Below, piece by piece: positions 40,108 to 49,354 of a stretch of 64,000 bases of DNA. The notes beneath the pieces were generated by a model that saw nothing but the letters and a program-made list of their open reading frames with translations, ran no database searches and had not been told where the DNA came from. This stretch comes from Microvirga vignae. Its GTDB lineage: Bacteria > Pseudomonadota > Alphaproteobacteria > Rhizobiales > Beijerinckiaceae. The stretch spans positions 42,110 through 106,109 of the forward strand of contig NZ_LCYG01000003.1 of NCBI RefSeq assembly GCF_001017175.1. Reading direction: 5' to 3'. Each line of letters opens with the position of its first letter. The first letter of the stretch is position 1. Made by a program: the position numbers and the translations under genes.

Positions 40108-40893
40108 CTACACCATCCCGCCGAGCTCCGCCGATACGGCCTGCAGTTCCTTACCACCAGCCATGAGGTTCTGCAGTTCGTCGATGGCGATCTCGGACTT
40201 CGCGTAGGTGCCGAGCGTCTTGCCGCGGTTGAGCACCGTGAAACGGTCTCCCACCGCATAGGCATGACGCACGTTGTGCGTGATGAAGATCACGCCGAGG
40301 CCCTTCTGCCGCACCTGATGGATGTATTTCAGCACCATGGAGGTCTGCGCGACGCCGAGCGCGGAAGTTGGCTCGTCGAGGATCAGCACCTTCGCGCCGA
40401 AATAGACGGCGCGGGCGATCGCCACGCATTGCCGCTCGCCGCCGGACAATGTCCCGACTGCCTGATGCGGATCGCGCACGTCGATGCCGATCTTGTGCAT
40501 CTCGTCGCGGGTCACGGCATCGCAATGGTCGAAGTCAACATAGCGGAACGGCCAGACGCCCTTCACCGGCTCGCGCCCCATGAAGAAGTTGCGCGTCACC
40601 GACATCAGCGGGATCATGGCGAGGTCCTGATAGACCGTGGCGATGCCGGCATCGAGCGCATCGCGTGGGCTTGAAAAGGTCACGTGCCGGCCTTCCACCA
40701 GGAACTCGCCCGAGGTCGGCTTGTGAACGCCGGAGAGAGTCTTGATCAGCGTCGACTTTCCCGCGCCGTTGTCGCCGAGCAGGCACATCACCTCGCCACG
40801 ATGGACGGAGAGCGACACGCCCGAGAGCGCGATCACGGAGCCGAAATGCTTGACGAGGTTGCGGATCTCGATGATCGGAGCTTGTCTGTCCAT
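40108..40893 (-). CDS. sugar ABC transporter ATP-binding protein, single-domain FrcA type, inositol importer
   Basis: A 261-residue ATPase: Walker [10 protein letters not shown] near 41-49, signature L-S-G-G-E-R-Q near 147, Walker B V-L-I-L-D-E-P near 165. Most sugar importers of this class (RbsA, XylG) have a double ATPase. This half-size form matches rhizobial fructose FrcA and inositol systems. TGATG overlap with the permease upstream. The iol genes nearby make myo-inositol the likely cargo. Confidence 0.83.
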   Translation of the reverse strand: MDRQAPIIEIRNLVKHFGSVIALSGVSLSVHRGEVMCLLGDNGAGKSTLIKTLSGVHKPTSGEFLVEGRHVTFSSPRDALDAGIATVYQDLAMIPLMSVTRNFFMGREPVKGVWPFRYVDFDHCDAVTRDEMHKIGIDVRDPHQAVGTLSGGERQCVAIARAVYFGAKVLILDEPTSALGVAQTSMVLKYIHQVRQKGLGVIFITHNVRHAYAVGDRFTVLNRGKTLGTYAKSEIAIDELQNLMAGGKELQAVSAELGGMV

Positions 40894-42035
40894 CAGCGTT
40901 CTCCCGTCACCTTGCGGCGGATGAAGTTGTTGAATAGAACCGCCAGCAGCAGCATTGCCCCTAAGAACACCTGGAACCAATCCGAGTCGAAGCGGGTGTA
41001 CGTGAGGCCGATCGAGACCATGCCGAAGATGATCGCCCCGAAGAACGCGCCGATGGCCGAGCCGTAGCCGCCCGTGAGCAGACAGCCGCCGATCACGGCC
41101 GCAATGATGGCCTCGAACTCCTTCTGGAACCCGCGTCGCGCATCGGTCGAGCCCGCATCGAGCACGGTCAGAATCGCCACCAGCGCCGCGGCGCAGGCGG
41201 TGAGCATGAAGAGGCCGGTTTTCACGCGATCCACCGGCACGCCGGAATTGCGCGCGGCATTGGCGTCACCGCCTGCGGCGAAGATCCAGTTTCCGGCGCG
41301 GGTGCGCAGCAGAATCCAGGTGGCGAGCAGCGCGAAGCCGATGAACCAGAGAATGGAGACCGGAACACCAGTGACCGTGGGGGTTCCGTTCGGGAATTTT
41401 GCGATGAGGTCGTTGGCGGCGAGCCAGGAGAAAAGACCCTCGAGCGCAGTCCCCGAGAAGATCTCGCGGACAAAATCCTCGTTCGATTGCGCGCCGATGC
41501 CGCGCATCTGCGTGGAGCCGCCGGTCGCCCATTTCAGACCCACGAGAGAAAGTCCGCGCAGGATGAAGAGGAAAGCGAGCGTGACGATGAAGGAGGGCAG
41601 TCGTGTGCGAATGACGAGCTGCCCGTTCAACCCACCGAGAATCGCCGCCACCACGAAGGTCGCCGCAATCGCCAGCAGAAGCGGCAAACCGCTGAGCGTG
41701 ACGAAGGCGCCGAAGACGAGACCCGTGAAGGCGACCATGGAGCCGATGGAGAGATCGAACTCGCCGCCGATCATCAGCAGCGCCGCGGCGATCGCGAGAA
41801 TGCCGAGCTGCGAAGCAGGCGAGAGAATGTTCATGATGCCCGCCAGCGTGAACATCGACGCATCGGCGGTGGAGATAAAGAAAATCGCAACGAGGATCAG
41901 ACCGGCGAGTGCGCCGAGCTCAGGGCGGCGCATGATCTTCGTCAGGAGGGAGACCTCCTTGAGGCGCTCGTCCTGAATCTTCTTGATCGCAGGAGCCGGA
42001 GACAGATCGGCGGTCGGCTGGGTGGTGTTCACCAT
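40893..42035 (-). CDS. sugar ABC transporter permease, inositol importer
   Basis: A 380-residue permease of the RbsC/FrcC class with about nine to ten hydrophobic helices. It carries the G-E-F-D-L-S-I-G-S segment that marks this family and a late G-G-x-x-L-x-G-G-Y-G coupling-side motif. An atypically long charged N-terminus of about 45 residues precedes the first helix. ATG 42035 follows a strong GGGAGG. It overlaps the ATPase gene by one base. Cargo inferred from the iol locus. Confidence 0.85.
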   Translation of the reverse strand: MVNTTQPTADLSPAPAIKKIQDERLKEVSLLTKIMRRPELGALAGLILVAIFFISTADASMFTLAGIMNILSPASQLGILAIAAALLMIGGEFDLSIGSMVAFTGLVFGAFVTLSGLPLLLAIAATFVVAAILGGLNGQLVIRTRLPSFIVTLAFLFILRGLSLVGLKWATGGSTQMRGIGAQSNEDFVREIFSGTALEGLFSWLAANDLIAKFPNGTPTVTGVPVSILWFIGFALLATWILLRTRAGNWIFAAGGDANAARNSGVPVDRVKTGLFMLTACAAALVAILTVLDAGSTDARRGFQKEFEAIIAAVIGGCLLTGGYGSAIGAFFGAIIFGMVSIGLTYTRFDSDWFQVFLGAMLLLAVLFNNFIRRKVTGER

Positions 42036-42065
42036 GGAAAGCCTCCCTTTGAAAATGATCACGTG

Positions 42066-42099
42066 AAAAAAGCCCGCGATCCAGCGCGACCGCGGGCTT
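42066..42099 (-). terminator. terminator-like hairpin between binding protein and permease genes
   Basis: Perfect 9-bp arms AAGCCCGCG / CGCGGGCTT, followed on the minus strand by TTTTTT. It should stop part of the transcription from the binding-protein gene and so keep the permease and ATPase at lower levels. Confidence 0.75.
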
Positions 42100-42109
42100 C
42101 GATGAGGCT

Positions 42110-43051
42110 TTAGCGAATGCCCTTTGCGGACAGATCGATCACCTGATTGGCCTTTTCCTTCGTGATCAGGTTCGGGCCGGAAGGCACGTTGCCGCCGGGC
42201 ATCAGGCCGTATTTCGCGTTGAGCGCGAGGAACGCCACAGGCAGATAGCCCTGCAGATATTGCTGCTGGTCGATGGCGAAGACCGCCTCGCCCGCAGCGA
42301 CCGACTTGAGGAAGCCGGCGGACAGATCGAAGGTGGCGACGCGAACGGCCCCCGTCTTGCCGGCATCCTTCACGGCCGCAACCGTCGGCTCGCCCGCCGT
42401 GCCTGCGCCGAGCGCCAGGACCGTATCGACCGAAGCATCGGCAGCGAGCGCCGCCTTCACCTTGGCGCGCACATCCGCCGGGTCATTGGTGACCGGCAGC
42501 ACGGTGACCTTGCCGCCGAAGCCATCGGTGAAGCCCTTGCAGCGCAGATCCAGCGAGACGTTGCCGACTTCCTGGTTCACGCACAGACCGACCTTGCCGC
42601 CCAGTTCTTTGAGCTTCGCGCCGGCAATGCGTCCGGCCTCGACTTCGTCCTGGCCCACATGGAGCATCGCGCCGAGCTTCTTCGATACGTCTGAGCCGGA
42701 ATTCATGGAGATCACCGGAATGCCGGCAGCCACCGCCTTCTGAATCGACGCGGTGAGCGCCGAGGCATCAGGGATCGAAACGACGAGGCCCGCGGGCTTC
42801 TGGTTCACGGCGGCGTCGATGAGCTGGCTCATCGACACCATGTCGAAGGTCTCGGGCGCGCGGTAGTCAACCTGGACGTTCATGTCCTTGCCGGCTTCGG
42901 CGACGCCGTTCTTCACCACCGACCAGAACGGGTCATTGGCCTGGCCGTGGGTGACGACGATGATGCGGCTGCTCTGCTGGGCCGCGACGGGGCTTAAGGC
43001 TGCGACGGTCAGGGCGGCGGCGGCAACGAGACCGGTCAGATAAGATTTCAT
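42110..43051 (-). CDS. sugar ABC transporter substrate-binding protein, probable inositol-binding protein
   Basis: A 313-residue periplasmic protein of the ribose/inositol-binding class (type 1 fold). A signal peptide spans about 1-24 (P-V-A-A cleavage), with I-I-V-V-T-H-G-Q-A-N-D-P-F-W at the start of the mature domain and Q-Y-L-Q-G-Y at the hinge side. First gene of the importer operon and divergent from the RpiR-type regulator, whose putative operator lies between them. Myo-inositol is inferred from context. Confidence 0.83.
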   Translation of the reverse strand: MKSYLTGLVAAAALTVAALSPVAAQQSSRIIVVTHGQANDPFWSVVKNGVAEAGKDMNVQVDYRAPETFDMVSMSQLIDAAVNQKPAGLVVSIPDASALTASIQKAVAAGIPVISMNSGSDVSKKLGAMLHVGQDEVEAGRIAGAKLKELGGKVGLCVNQEVGNVSLDLRCKGFTDGFGGKVTVLPVTNDPADVRAKVKAALAADASVDTVLALGAGTAGEPTVAAVKDAGKTGAVRVATFDLSAGFLKSVAAGEAVFAIDQQQYLQGYLPVAFLALNAKYGLMPGGNVPSGPNLITKEKANQVIDLSAKGIR

Positions 43052-43250
43052 GTGTTCCTCCCAAAAGGGTTCTCATTCGAGCACCGCGGCCGGAGTCCGG
43101 GCGGTGTAGGCAGCGGCCTCAAATGCCGCGCATGAGTTCGCAGAGGATGAACAAATGACTTGAGGTCAGCGAATCACCCTCTTGTGGCCTTTCCTCTGCC
43201 GCTCCGGTCGTTCATAGAGATGGAACGCCAGAACCTTTTTGTTTATAGAG

Positions 43251-43266
43251 TAGAATATTCATTCCA
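43251..43266. promoter_or_regulatory. putative IolR operator, GAA-N6-TTC (site 1)
   Basis: TAGAATATTCATTCCA: GAA and TTC half-sites spaced by 6 bases, 51 bases before the regulator start and about 200 before the divergent binding-protein gene. It lies in an A/T-rich patch that stands out from the GC-rich surroundings. The same spacing recurs twice before iolG/iolC. Confidence 0.55.
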
Positions 43267-43316
43267 TTTTCCGTGGATCGGTGTCAAGGTCCTCGTCTGA
43301 GATTCAAGGTAGACGC

Positions 43317-44177
43317 ATGGAGACCGGGAAAAGCACGGAAGCGGCAGAAACTGCCACAGAAGCGCCAGAGGATTACGAGGGCCTGCGGGCATTGCTGCTC
43401 AGCCGCCGGGAGACGATGCCGAAGCGCCTCAAGCAGCTGGCGGCCTTCGCCATGGAGCATCCTGAGGAACTGGCCTTCGGCACGGTGGCCGGCATTGCCG
43501 AGCATGCAGGCGTGCAGCCCTCGACCCTCGTGCGCTTTGCAAAAAGCCTCGGCTATGACGGCTTCTCTCACCTCCAGCAGATCTTTCGCGACCGCCTGCG
43601 CGAGCGCTTTCCTGATTACCGTGAGCGCCTGCGCGTCCTGCGCGACCTGGAAGGCGACCACGTTCATGCGGCCTCCCTTCTCGAAGGCTTTGCCAACGCG
43701 GCCGCAATCTCGCTCGAGAAGATGCGCGACTCGGTGCGTCCGGAAGAACTCTCCCGTGCCATCGAGACCCTGGCGAAGGCCGACACGATCTATCTTCTCG
43801 GCGCGCGCCGGGTGTTCCCGATCGCAGCCTATTGCGCCTATGCCTTCGGCAAACTCGGCGTGCGCGCGATCCTGATCGACCACGTGGCGCAGCTCGGCCC
43901 CGAGCAGCTCGCCACCGCCACCGAGCGCGATGCGGTTCTCGCCATCAGCTTCACGCCTTATGCGCCGGTGACCGCCGACCTCGCGGCAGCCGCCGCGCGG
44001 AACAACATCCCGGTGGTGGCGATCACGGATTCAGCCTTCAGCCCGCTGGTGTCGAGCGCGGATGTGTGGCTCGAAGTGGCGGAGGCGGATTTCGGGGCTT
44101 TCCGCTCCTTATCGGCCTCCTTTGCGCTTGCGATGGCGCTCGCTGTGGGGACGGCAGAGAAGCGGGCCGAAAGCTGA
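43317..44177 (+). CDS. iolR: RpiR family transcriptional regulator of inositol catabolism
   Basis: A 286-residue regulator. An N-terminal RpiR/HexR helix-turn-helix spans about 30-105 (G-V-Q-P-S-T-L-V-R-F-A-K-S-L-G-Y is the recognition region), followed by a C-terminal SIS sugar-phosphate-binding domain at about 120-265. In rhizobia an RpiR-type IolR represses the inositol genes and is relieved by a pathway intermediate. The location between the importer and iolG supports the same role here. AAGGTAG precedes ATG 43317; an earlier ATG at 43281 is less likely. Confidence 0.82.
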   Translation: METGKSTEAAETATEAPEDYEGLRALLLSRRETMPKRLKQLAAFAMEHPEELAFGTVAGIAEHAGVQPSTLVRFAKSLGYDGFSHLQQIFRDRLRERFPDYRERLRVLRDLEGDHVHAASLLEGFANAAAISLEKMRDSVRPEELSRAIETLAKADTIYLLGARRVFPIAAYCAYAFGKLGVRAILIDHVAQLGPEQLATATERDAVLAISFTPYAPVTADLAAAAARNNIPVVAITDSAFSPLVSSADVWLEVAEADFGAFRSLSASFALAMALAVGTAEKRAES

Positions 44178-44185
44178 CCAAGACA

Positions 44186-44272
44186 TCATCCCGGACGAGA
44201 CGCATTGAAGATCCCGGTCGTGGATGCGGCGTGGGAAACGTGGATCCCCGGAACAAGTCCGGGGATGACAGT
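44186..44272. repeat. dispersed repeat type R5, copy 8
   Basis: CATCCCGGACGAGACG..., then AACGTGGATCCCCGGAAC...GTCCGGGGATGACAG, followed by a degenerate ATCCCGGGTT...AGCCCGGGATG hairpin to about 44320. Lies between the convergent regulator and iolG. Confidence 0.65.
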
Positions 44273-44329
44273 GCCAGGTTCCGAAAACGATCCCGGGTTT
44301 TGCTTCGCAGCCCGGGATGCCGCCTGGCA

Positions 44330-45319
44330 TCAAACCCTCACCGGCTTTCCGGTTTGCGCCGATTCCGTCGCCGCGTCGGCCAGGCGTTGGGCCATGAGGC
44401 CGTCGCGCCCCGTGGGATTGCACGGCTTGCCGTCGCGGATCGCGTTCAGGAACGTGGTGAGCTCGTCACGGTAGGCCTCCGCATAACGCTCCAGGAAGAA
44501 GTCCTGCACCGGATCGGCGGTGATGCCGGAAGCGTTTGCCACTTCCACCGTGGTGCGGTGGATGTTGCCCGCGCGAATCATGCCCTTCGAGCCATGGACC
44601 TCGATCCGCTGATCGTAGCCGTAAGTGGCGCGACGGGAGTTCGAGATCTGCACGATGCGGCCCTTGGCGGTCTTCAGCATCACGGCAGCCGTGTCCACGT
44701 CGCCCGCCTCGCCGATGGCCGGATCCACGAGGGAAGAGCCGACCGCGTGCACTTCCACCGGCTCGTCGCCGAGCAGCAGGAAGCGCGCCATGTCGAGATC
44801 ATGGATCATCATGTCCCGGAACAGCCCGCCGGACGTCTTGATGTAGCTCACCGGCGGCGGGCCAGGATCGCGGGAAAGGATCGTCACGAGTTCCACCTCC
44901 CCCGCCTCGCCGTCCGCGAGACGACGGCGCAAGGAGGCGAAGTTCGGGTCGAAGCGGCGATTGAAGCCGATCATCAGCGGCGTGCCGGCCTTCTCGACGG
45001 TTGCAAGGCAGTTCTCGATGCGGGCGCTCGAAAGATCCACCGGCTTTTCGCAGAACACGGCCTTCCCGGCCTTCGCGCCGCGCTCGATGAGATCGGCATG
45101 GGTCGTGGTCGGCGTGCAGATGAGAATGGCGTCCACATCGGAGCGCTCGACGATGGAGTCGAGGGGCGCGACCTCGGCGCCTGTCTCCGCCGCCAGAGCT
45201 TCGGCGGCGGGAGCATGCGGATCGGCGACCGCCACGAGGCGGGCGTCGGGATGGTTGGCGCCGTTGCGCCCGTGAATACGACCGATGCGGCCAGCGCCCA
45301 GAACGGCGATCCTGATCAT
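44330..45319 (-). CDS. iolG: inositol 2-dehydrogenase
   Basis: A 329-residue Gfo/Idh/MocA enzyme that oxidises myo-inositol to scyllo-inosose with NAD. Rossmann G-A-G-R-I-G at 8-13, catalytic E-K-P at 91-93, then the G-G-L-F-R-D-M-M-I-H-D-L-D segment carrying the Asp/His of the active site. Divergent from the iolC fusion gene across a 150-base region with two putative operators. Confidence 0.88.
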   Translation of the reverse strand: MIRIAVLGAGRIGRIHGRNGANHPDARLVAVADPHAPAAEALAAETGAEVAPLDSIVERSDVDAILICTPTTTHADLIERGAKAGKAVFCEKPVDLSSARIENCLATVEKAGTPLMIGFNRRFDPNFASLRRRLADGEAGEVELVTILSRDPGPPPVSYIKTSGGLFRDMMIHDLDMARFLLLGDEPVEVHAVGSSLVDPAIGEAGDVDTAAVMLKTAKGRIVQISNSRRATYGYDQRIEVHGSKGMIRAGNIHRTTVEVANASGITADPVQDFFLERYAEAYRDELTTFLNAIRDGKPCNPTGRDGLMAQRLADAATESAQTGKPVRV

Positions 45320-45356
45320 GCTTCCTCCGAAGTGTTTTGCCGGCTATTGAGAAATT

Positions 45357-45372
45357 TAGAATTGAAATTCCA
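45357..45372. promoter_or_regulatory. putative IolR operator, GAA-N6-TTC (site 2)
   Basis: TAGAATTGAAATTCCA. Same half-sites, spacing and flanks (A before, CC-A after) as site 1, 37 bases upstream of the iolG start codon. Confidence 0.55.
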
Positions 45373-45386
45373 GTATTAAATGCTAA

Positions 45387-45402
45387 TAGAATAAACGTTC
45401 TA
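45387..45402. promoter_or_regulatory. putative IolR operator, GAA-N6-TTC (site 3)
   Basis: TAGAATAAACGTTCTA, a perfect 5+5 palindrome around 6 bases. Its centre is 30 bases from that of site 2, close to three helical turns. Lies 67 bases before the iolC start. Confidence 0.55.
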
Positions 45403-45469
45403 TAACTGCAAGGGCCAGGAGACGGCCCAGACACGGTCTCTCGAGAAGACCGGCCGCGGGAGGAATAGC

Positions 45470-47383
45470 ATGGAGCCAGCCCTGGATGTGATCACCATTG
45501 GCCGCGCCTCGGTCGATCTCTACGGTCAGCAGGTGGGTGGGCGGCTGGAGGATATGGCCTCCTTCTCGAAGGCGGTTGGCGGGTGTCCTGCGAACATTGC
45601 CATCGGTACGGCGCGTCTCGGCCTGAAATCGGGCCTCGTCACACGTGTGGGCGACGAGGCCATGGGACGCTTCATCCGCGAGCAGATGGAGCGCGAAGGC
45701 GTTTCCACCCAAGGCATCATCACGGATAAGCAACGCCTCACCGCTCTCGTGATCCTCGGCGTGCGGGACGAGGACTCCTTTCCCCTCATCTTCTATCGTG
45801 CCGATTGCGCCGACATGGCGCTCACCGAAGATGATATCGGCGAGAGCTTCATTGCCTCTGCCTCGGCAATCGTCGTCACCGGCACGCATTTCTCCCGTGA
45901 AAGCACCGCCGCCGCGCAGAAGAAGGCCATCCGCATTGCGAAGGCGAATGGCCGGAAGGTGGTCTTCGATGTGGATTATCGCCCCAATCTCTGGGGCCTC
46001 CTCGGCCATGGCGCCGGCGAGTCGCGTTACGTGCGCTCGGACAGTGTCACCGAACACCTGAAGCCCATCCTCGCCGATTGCGATCTCATCGTCGGCACGG
46101 AAGAGGAACTTCACATCGCGGGCGGCTCGGAGGACACGCTTGCGGCGATCCGCGCCATCCGTTCGATCTCGAAAGCCACCATTGTTTGCAAGCGCGGCCC
46201 CATGGGCTGCGTGGTGTTCCCCGGTGACATTCCTACCTCGCTCGATGACGGCATAAAGGGCCCCGGCTTTCCGGTCGAGGTCTACAATGTGCTGGGCGCA
46301 GGCGATGCCTTTCTCTCCGGCTTCTTACGCGGCTGGCTGCGGGATGAGAGGCTCGAAACCTGCTGTGCCTATGCCAATGCGAGCGGCGCCTTCGCCGTGT
46401 CGCGTCTCCTCTGCTCGCCCGAGATTCCGACCTTCCCCGAGTTGCAGCATTTCCTCAAAGAGGGAAGTCGTCACAAGGCTCTTCGCTTCGACGAAACAAT
46501 CAACCACATCCATTGGGCGACCACCCGCCGGCCTCGATCCGACACGCTCATGGCGTTCGCCATCGATCACCGCATGCAGCTGGAAGCGATGGCAAAGGAA
46601 GTAGGCGCTTCGACCGAGCGTATTCCCGACTTCAAGGTCCTTGCCGTGCAGGCGGCCGCCAAAGTGGCGAATGGCCGTCCCGGCTTCGGCATGCTGATCG
46701 ACGGCACCTATGGCCGTGAAGCTTTGTTCCGCGCAGCCGACCATCCGTTCTGGATCGGTCGTCCTGTCGAGCTGCCCGGCTCGCGTCCGCTCGATTTCGA
46801 AGACGGCGGCAGCATCGGCGCGAAGCTCGTGGAATGGCCCGTGGGCCACACCGTCAAATGCTTGTGTTTCTATCATCCCGACGATCCGCCGGAGCTTAAA
46901 GCGCACCAAGAACGCGAACTGATGCGCATCCACGATGCCGCGCGCCGCATCGGCCGCGAACTCCTGATCGAGATCATCGCGGGCAAGCACGGCGCGCTGA
47001 TGGCCGATACGGTCTCTAGCATCGTTCAGCATCTCTACGATCTCGGCATCAAGCCCGACTGGTGGAAGCTCGAACCGCAGCAGGATAAGGCTGCCTGGAA
47101 AGCCATCGGCGCGGTGATCACGAAGAATGATCCTTATTGCCGCGGCATCGTGCTGCTCGGCCTCGAAGCACCGGAGGATGAGCTTGAAGCCGCCTTCGCC
47201 GCTGCGGCCAGCGAGCCTCAGGTGAAAGGTTTCGCGGTGGGCCGCACCATCTTCAACGATGCCGCGCGTCGCTGGCTGAAGGGCGAGGTCTCGGACGAAG
47301 CCGCCATTGCCGATATGGCAGGCCGATTCCAGCGTCTCGTCGATGCCTGGCAGCGCGTGTCCGGCCGAGCGAAAGCTGCTTAA
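45470..47383 (+). CDS. iolC: bifunctional 5-dehydro-2-deoxygluconokinase / DUF2090 aldolase
   Basis: A 637-residue fusion. Residues 1 to about 325 are a PfkB sugar kinase (K-A-V-G-G-C-P-A-N-I-A near 35, catalytic G-A-G-D at 276-279) that phosphorylates 5-dehydro-2-deoxygluconate. Residues of about 345-637 are a DUF2090 domain, thought to cleave the phosphate to malonate semialdehyde and dihydroxyacetone phosphate. The fusion would replace a separate iolJ, and none is seen. GGGAGGA precedes ATG. First gene of the iolC-D-E-B run. Confidence 0.88.
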   Translation: MEPALDVITIGRASVDLYGQQVGGRLEDMASFSKAVGGCPANIAIGTARLGLKSGLVTRVGDEAMGRFIREQMEREGVSTQGIITDKQRLTALVILGVRDEDSFPLIFYRADCADMALTEDDIGESFIASASAIVVTGTHFSRESTAAAQKKAIRIAKANGRKVVFDVDYRPNLWGLLGHGAGESRYVRSDSVTEHLKPILADCDLIVGTEEELHIAGGSEDTLAAIRAIRSISKATIVCKRGPMGCVVFPGDIPTSLDDGIKGPGFPVEVYNVLGAGDAFLSGFLRGWLRDERLETCCAYANASGAFAVSRLLCSPEIPTFPELQHFLKEGSRHKALRFDETINHIHWATTRRPRSDTLMAFAIDHRMQLEAMAKEVGASTERIPDFKVLAVQAAAKVANGRPGFGMLIDGTYGREALFRAADHPFWIGRPVELPGSRPLDFEDGGSIGAKLVEWPVGHTVKCLCFYHPDDPPELKAHQERELMRIHDAARRIGRELLIEIIAGKHGALMADTVSSIVQHLYDLGIKPDWWKLEPQQDKAAWKAIGAVITKNDPYCRGIVLLGLEAPEDELEAAFAAAASEPQVKGFAVGRTIFNDAARRWLKGEVSDEAAIADMAGRFQRLVDAWQRVSGRAKAA

Positions 47384-47483
47384 GACCAAGGGCTGAGTCA
47401 ACATTGGCTCCATCCTCTTCCTCCTGGAATAAAAGCTTGAGAACGCTGCCGACGTCACTCGGCGCATTTTGAGAGAAACGACC

Positions 47484-49331
47484 ATGAGCACGATCCGCCT
47501 CACCATGGCGCAAGCCATCGCCCGGTTCCTCACCGCGCAGAAGACGGAAATCGGCGAACAAATCCTGCCTCTGTTCGGCGGCGTCTGGGCCATCTTCGGC
47601 CACGGCAACGTGGCGGGCATGGGCGAGGCGCTGCACGGCGTGCGCGACAAGCTCCCCACCTTCCGCGCGCACAATGAGCAGGGCATGGCCCATGCGGCGA
47701 TTGCCTTCGCGAAAGCCTCGCGTCGCAGGCGCATGATGGCCTGCACCACCTCCATCGGCCCCGGCGCGACCAACATGGTGACCGCCGCCGCCGTCGCGCA
47801 TGTCAACCGCCTTCCCGTTCTGCTTCTCCCCGGTGACGTGTTCGCCAACCGCAAGCCCGATCCGGTGTTGCAGCAGGTCGAGAGTTTTTCGGACGGTACG
47901 GTCTCGGCCAACGACTGCTTCAAGCCCGTCTCCCGATACTTCGACCGCATGACACGCCCTGAGCAGATCATTCCCGCGCTCCAGCGCGCGATGGCGGTCC
48001 TCACTGATCCGGCCGATTGCGGGCCGGTGACGCTCGCGCTCTGCCAGGACACGCAGGCGGAAGCCTACGACTATCCGGAGAGCTTCTTCGCGGAGAAAGT
48101 CTGGACACCACGCCGCATCCGCCCTGATGAGTCGGAGCTCGCTGAAGCCGCGAATCTCATCCGCAGCGCAAGAAAGCCCTTCATCGTGGCGGGCGGCGGC
48201 GTGCTCTATTCCGGTGCCGAGAAGGTGCTTGCAGAATTCGCACAAAGGCACGACCTCTTCGTCGGTGAGACGCAGGCCGGAAAGTCCAGTCTCCCTCATG
48301 ATCATCAGGCCAATCTCGGCTCGGTTGGCGTGACCGGCACAGGCGCTGCGAATGCGCTCGCCGAAGAGGCCGATGTGGTGATTGCGGTGGGCACGCGCCT
48401 GCAGGATTTCACCACCGGTTCCTGGGCATTGTTCAAGAACCCGAACCGCCGCATCGTCGGCCTCAACGTGCAGGCGTTCGATGCCACGAAGCACAATGCA
48501 CTGCCCGTCGTTGCCGATGCGCGTGTGGGTCTTGACGAGTTGAGCCAAGCGCTCGGCAGCTGGAAGGCGCCGGAGGCTTGGGTTGCGAAGGGCCGCGAGG
48601 AAAAAACCCGCTGGTTCGAATCTTCTGCCCGCTTCACCGACCCGACCAATGTGGAGCTTCCCTCCGACGCGCAGGTGATCGGCGCGGTGCAGCGCACCTC
48701 CTCCCCTACCGATGTCGTGGTCTGCGCCGCTGGCGGTCTTCCAGGTGAGTTGCACAAGCATTGGAAGGCGAGCAGCGCGCTCGGCTACCACATGGAATAC
48801 GGCTATTCCTGCATGGGCTACGAGATTGCGGGCGGCCTCGGCGTGAAGATGGCCGATCCCACACGCGAGGTGATCGTGATGGTAGGCGACGGCTCCTATC
48901 TCATGATGAATTCGGAACTCGCCTCCTCCGTGATGCTCGACCAGAAGCTCATCGTGGTTCTGCTCGACAATCGCGGCTATGGCTGCATCAACCGTCTGCA
49001 GCGCGCAACGGGCGGCGAAAGCTTCAATAATCTGTTGCAGCACACGAACCACGTGACCCTGCCCGACATCGACTTCGCCGCTCATGCCGCGAGTCTCGGC
49101 GCGCAGTCGCTGAAGGTGAAGAGCATTGCCGAACTCGAGGACGCCCTGAAGAAAGCACGCTCTGCGGATCGCAGCACCGTGATCGTCATCGACACCGATC
49201 CGCTCATCTCCACAGACGAAGGCGGCCACTGGTGGGATGTGGCGGTGCCGGAAGTGTCGTCACGCGAGCAGGTGAAGACGGCGCGAAAAGATTACGAAAC
49301 AGCTCTCGCTTCGCAGCGCGTGGGCGATTGA
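47484..49331 (+). CDS. iolD: 3D-(3,5/4)-trihydroxycyclohexane-1,2-dione acylhydrolase
   Basis: A 615-residue TPP enzyme that opens the ring of the inosose dehydration product. The catalytic Glu is in H-N-E-Q-G-M-A-H-A near 60, and the TPP/Mg motif G-D-G-S-Y-L-M-M-N begins near 472. The longer central domain is typical of IolD against other TPP enzymes. ATG 47484 follows GAGAGAAA. A 100-base gap separates it from iolC, and iolE follows after 23 bases. Confidence 0.9.
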   Translation: MSTIRLTMAQAIARFLTAQKTEIGEQILPLFGGVWAIFGHGNVAGMGEALHGVRDKLPTFRAHNEQGMAHAAIAFAKASRRRRMMACTTSIGPGATNMVTAAAVAHVNRLPVLLLPGDVFANRKPDPVLQQVESFSDGTVSANDCFKPVSRYFDRMTRPEQIIPALQRAMAVLTDPADCGPVTLALCQDTQAEAYDYPESFFAEKVWTPRRIRPDESELAEAANLIRSARKPFIVAGGGVLYSGAEKVLAEFAQRHDLFVGETQAGKSSLPHDHQANLGSVGVTGTGAANALAEEADVVIAVGTRLQDFTTGSWALFKNPNRRIVGLNVQAFDATKHNALPVVADARVGLDELSQALGSWKAPEAWVAKGREEKTRWFESSARFTDPTNVELPSDAQVIGAVQRTSSPTDVVVCAAGGLPGELHKHWKASSALGYHMEYGYSCMGYEIAGGLGVKMADPTREVIVMVGDGSYLMMNSELASSVMLDQKLIVVLLDNRGYGCINRLQRATGGESFNNLLQHTNHVTLPDIDFAAHAASLGAQSLKVKSIAELEDALKKARSADRSTVIVIDTDPLISTDEGGHWWDVAVPEVSSREQVKTARKDYETALASQRVGD

Positions 49332-49354
49332 TTAGAACAGAAGGACGGAAGAAT

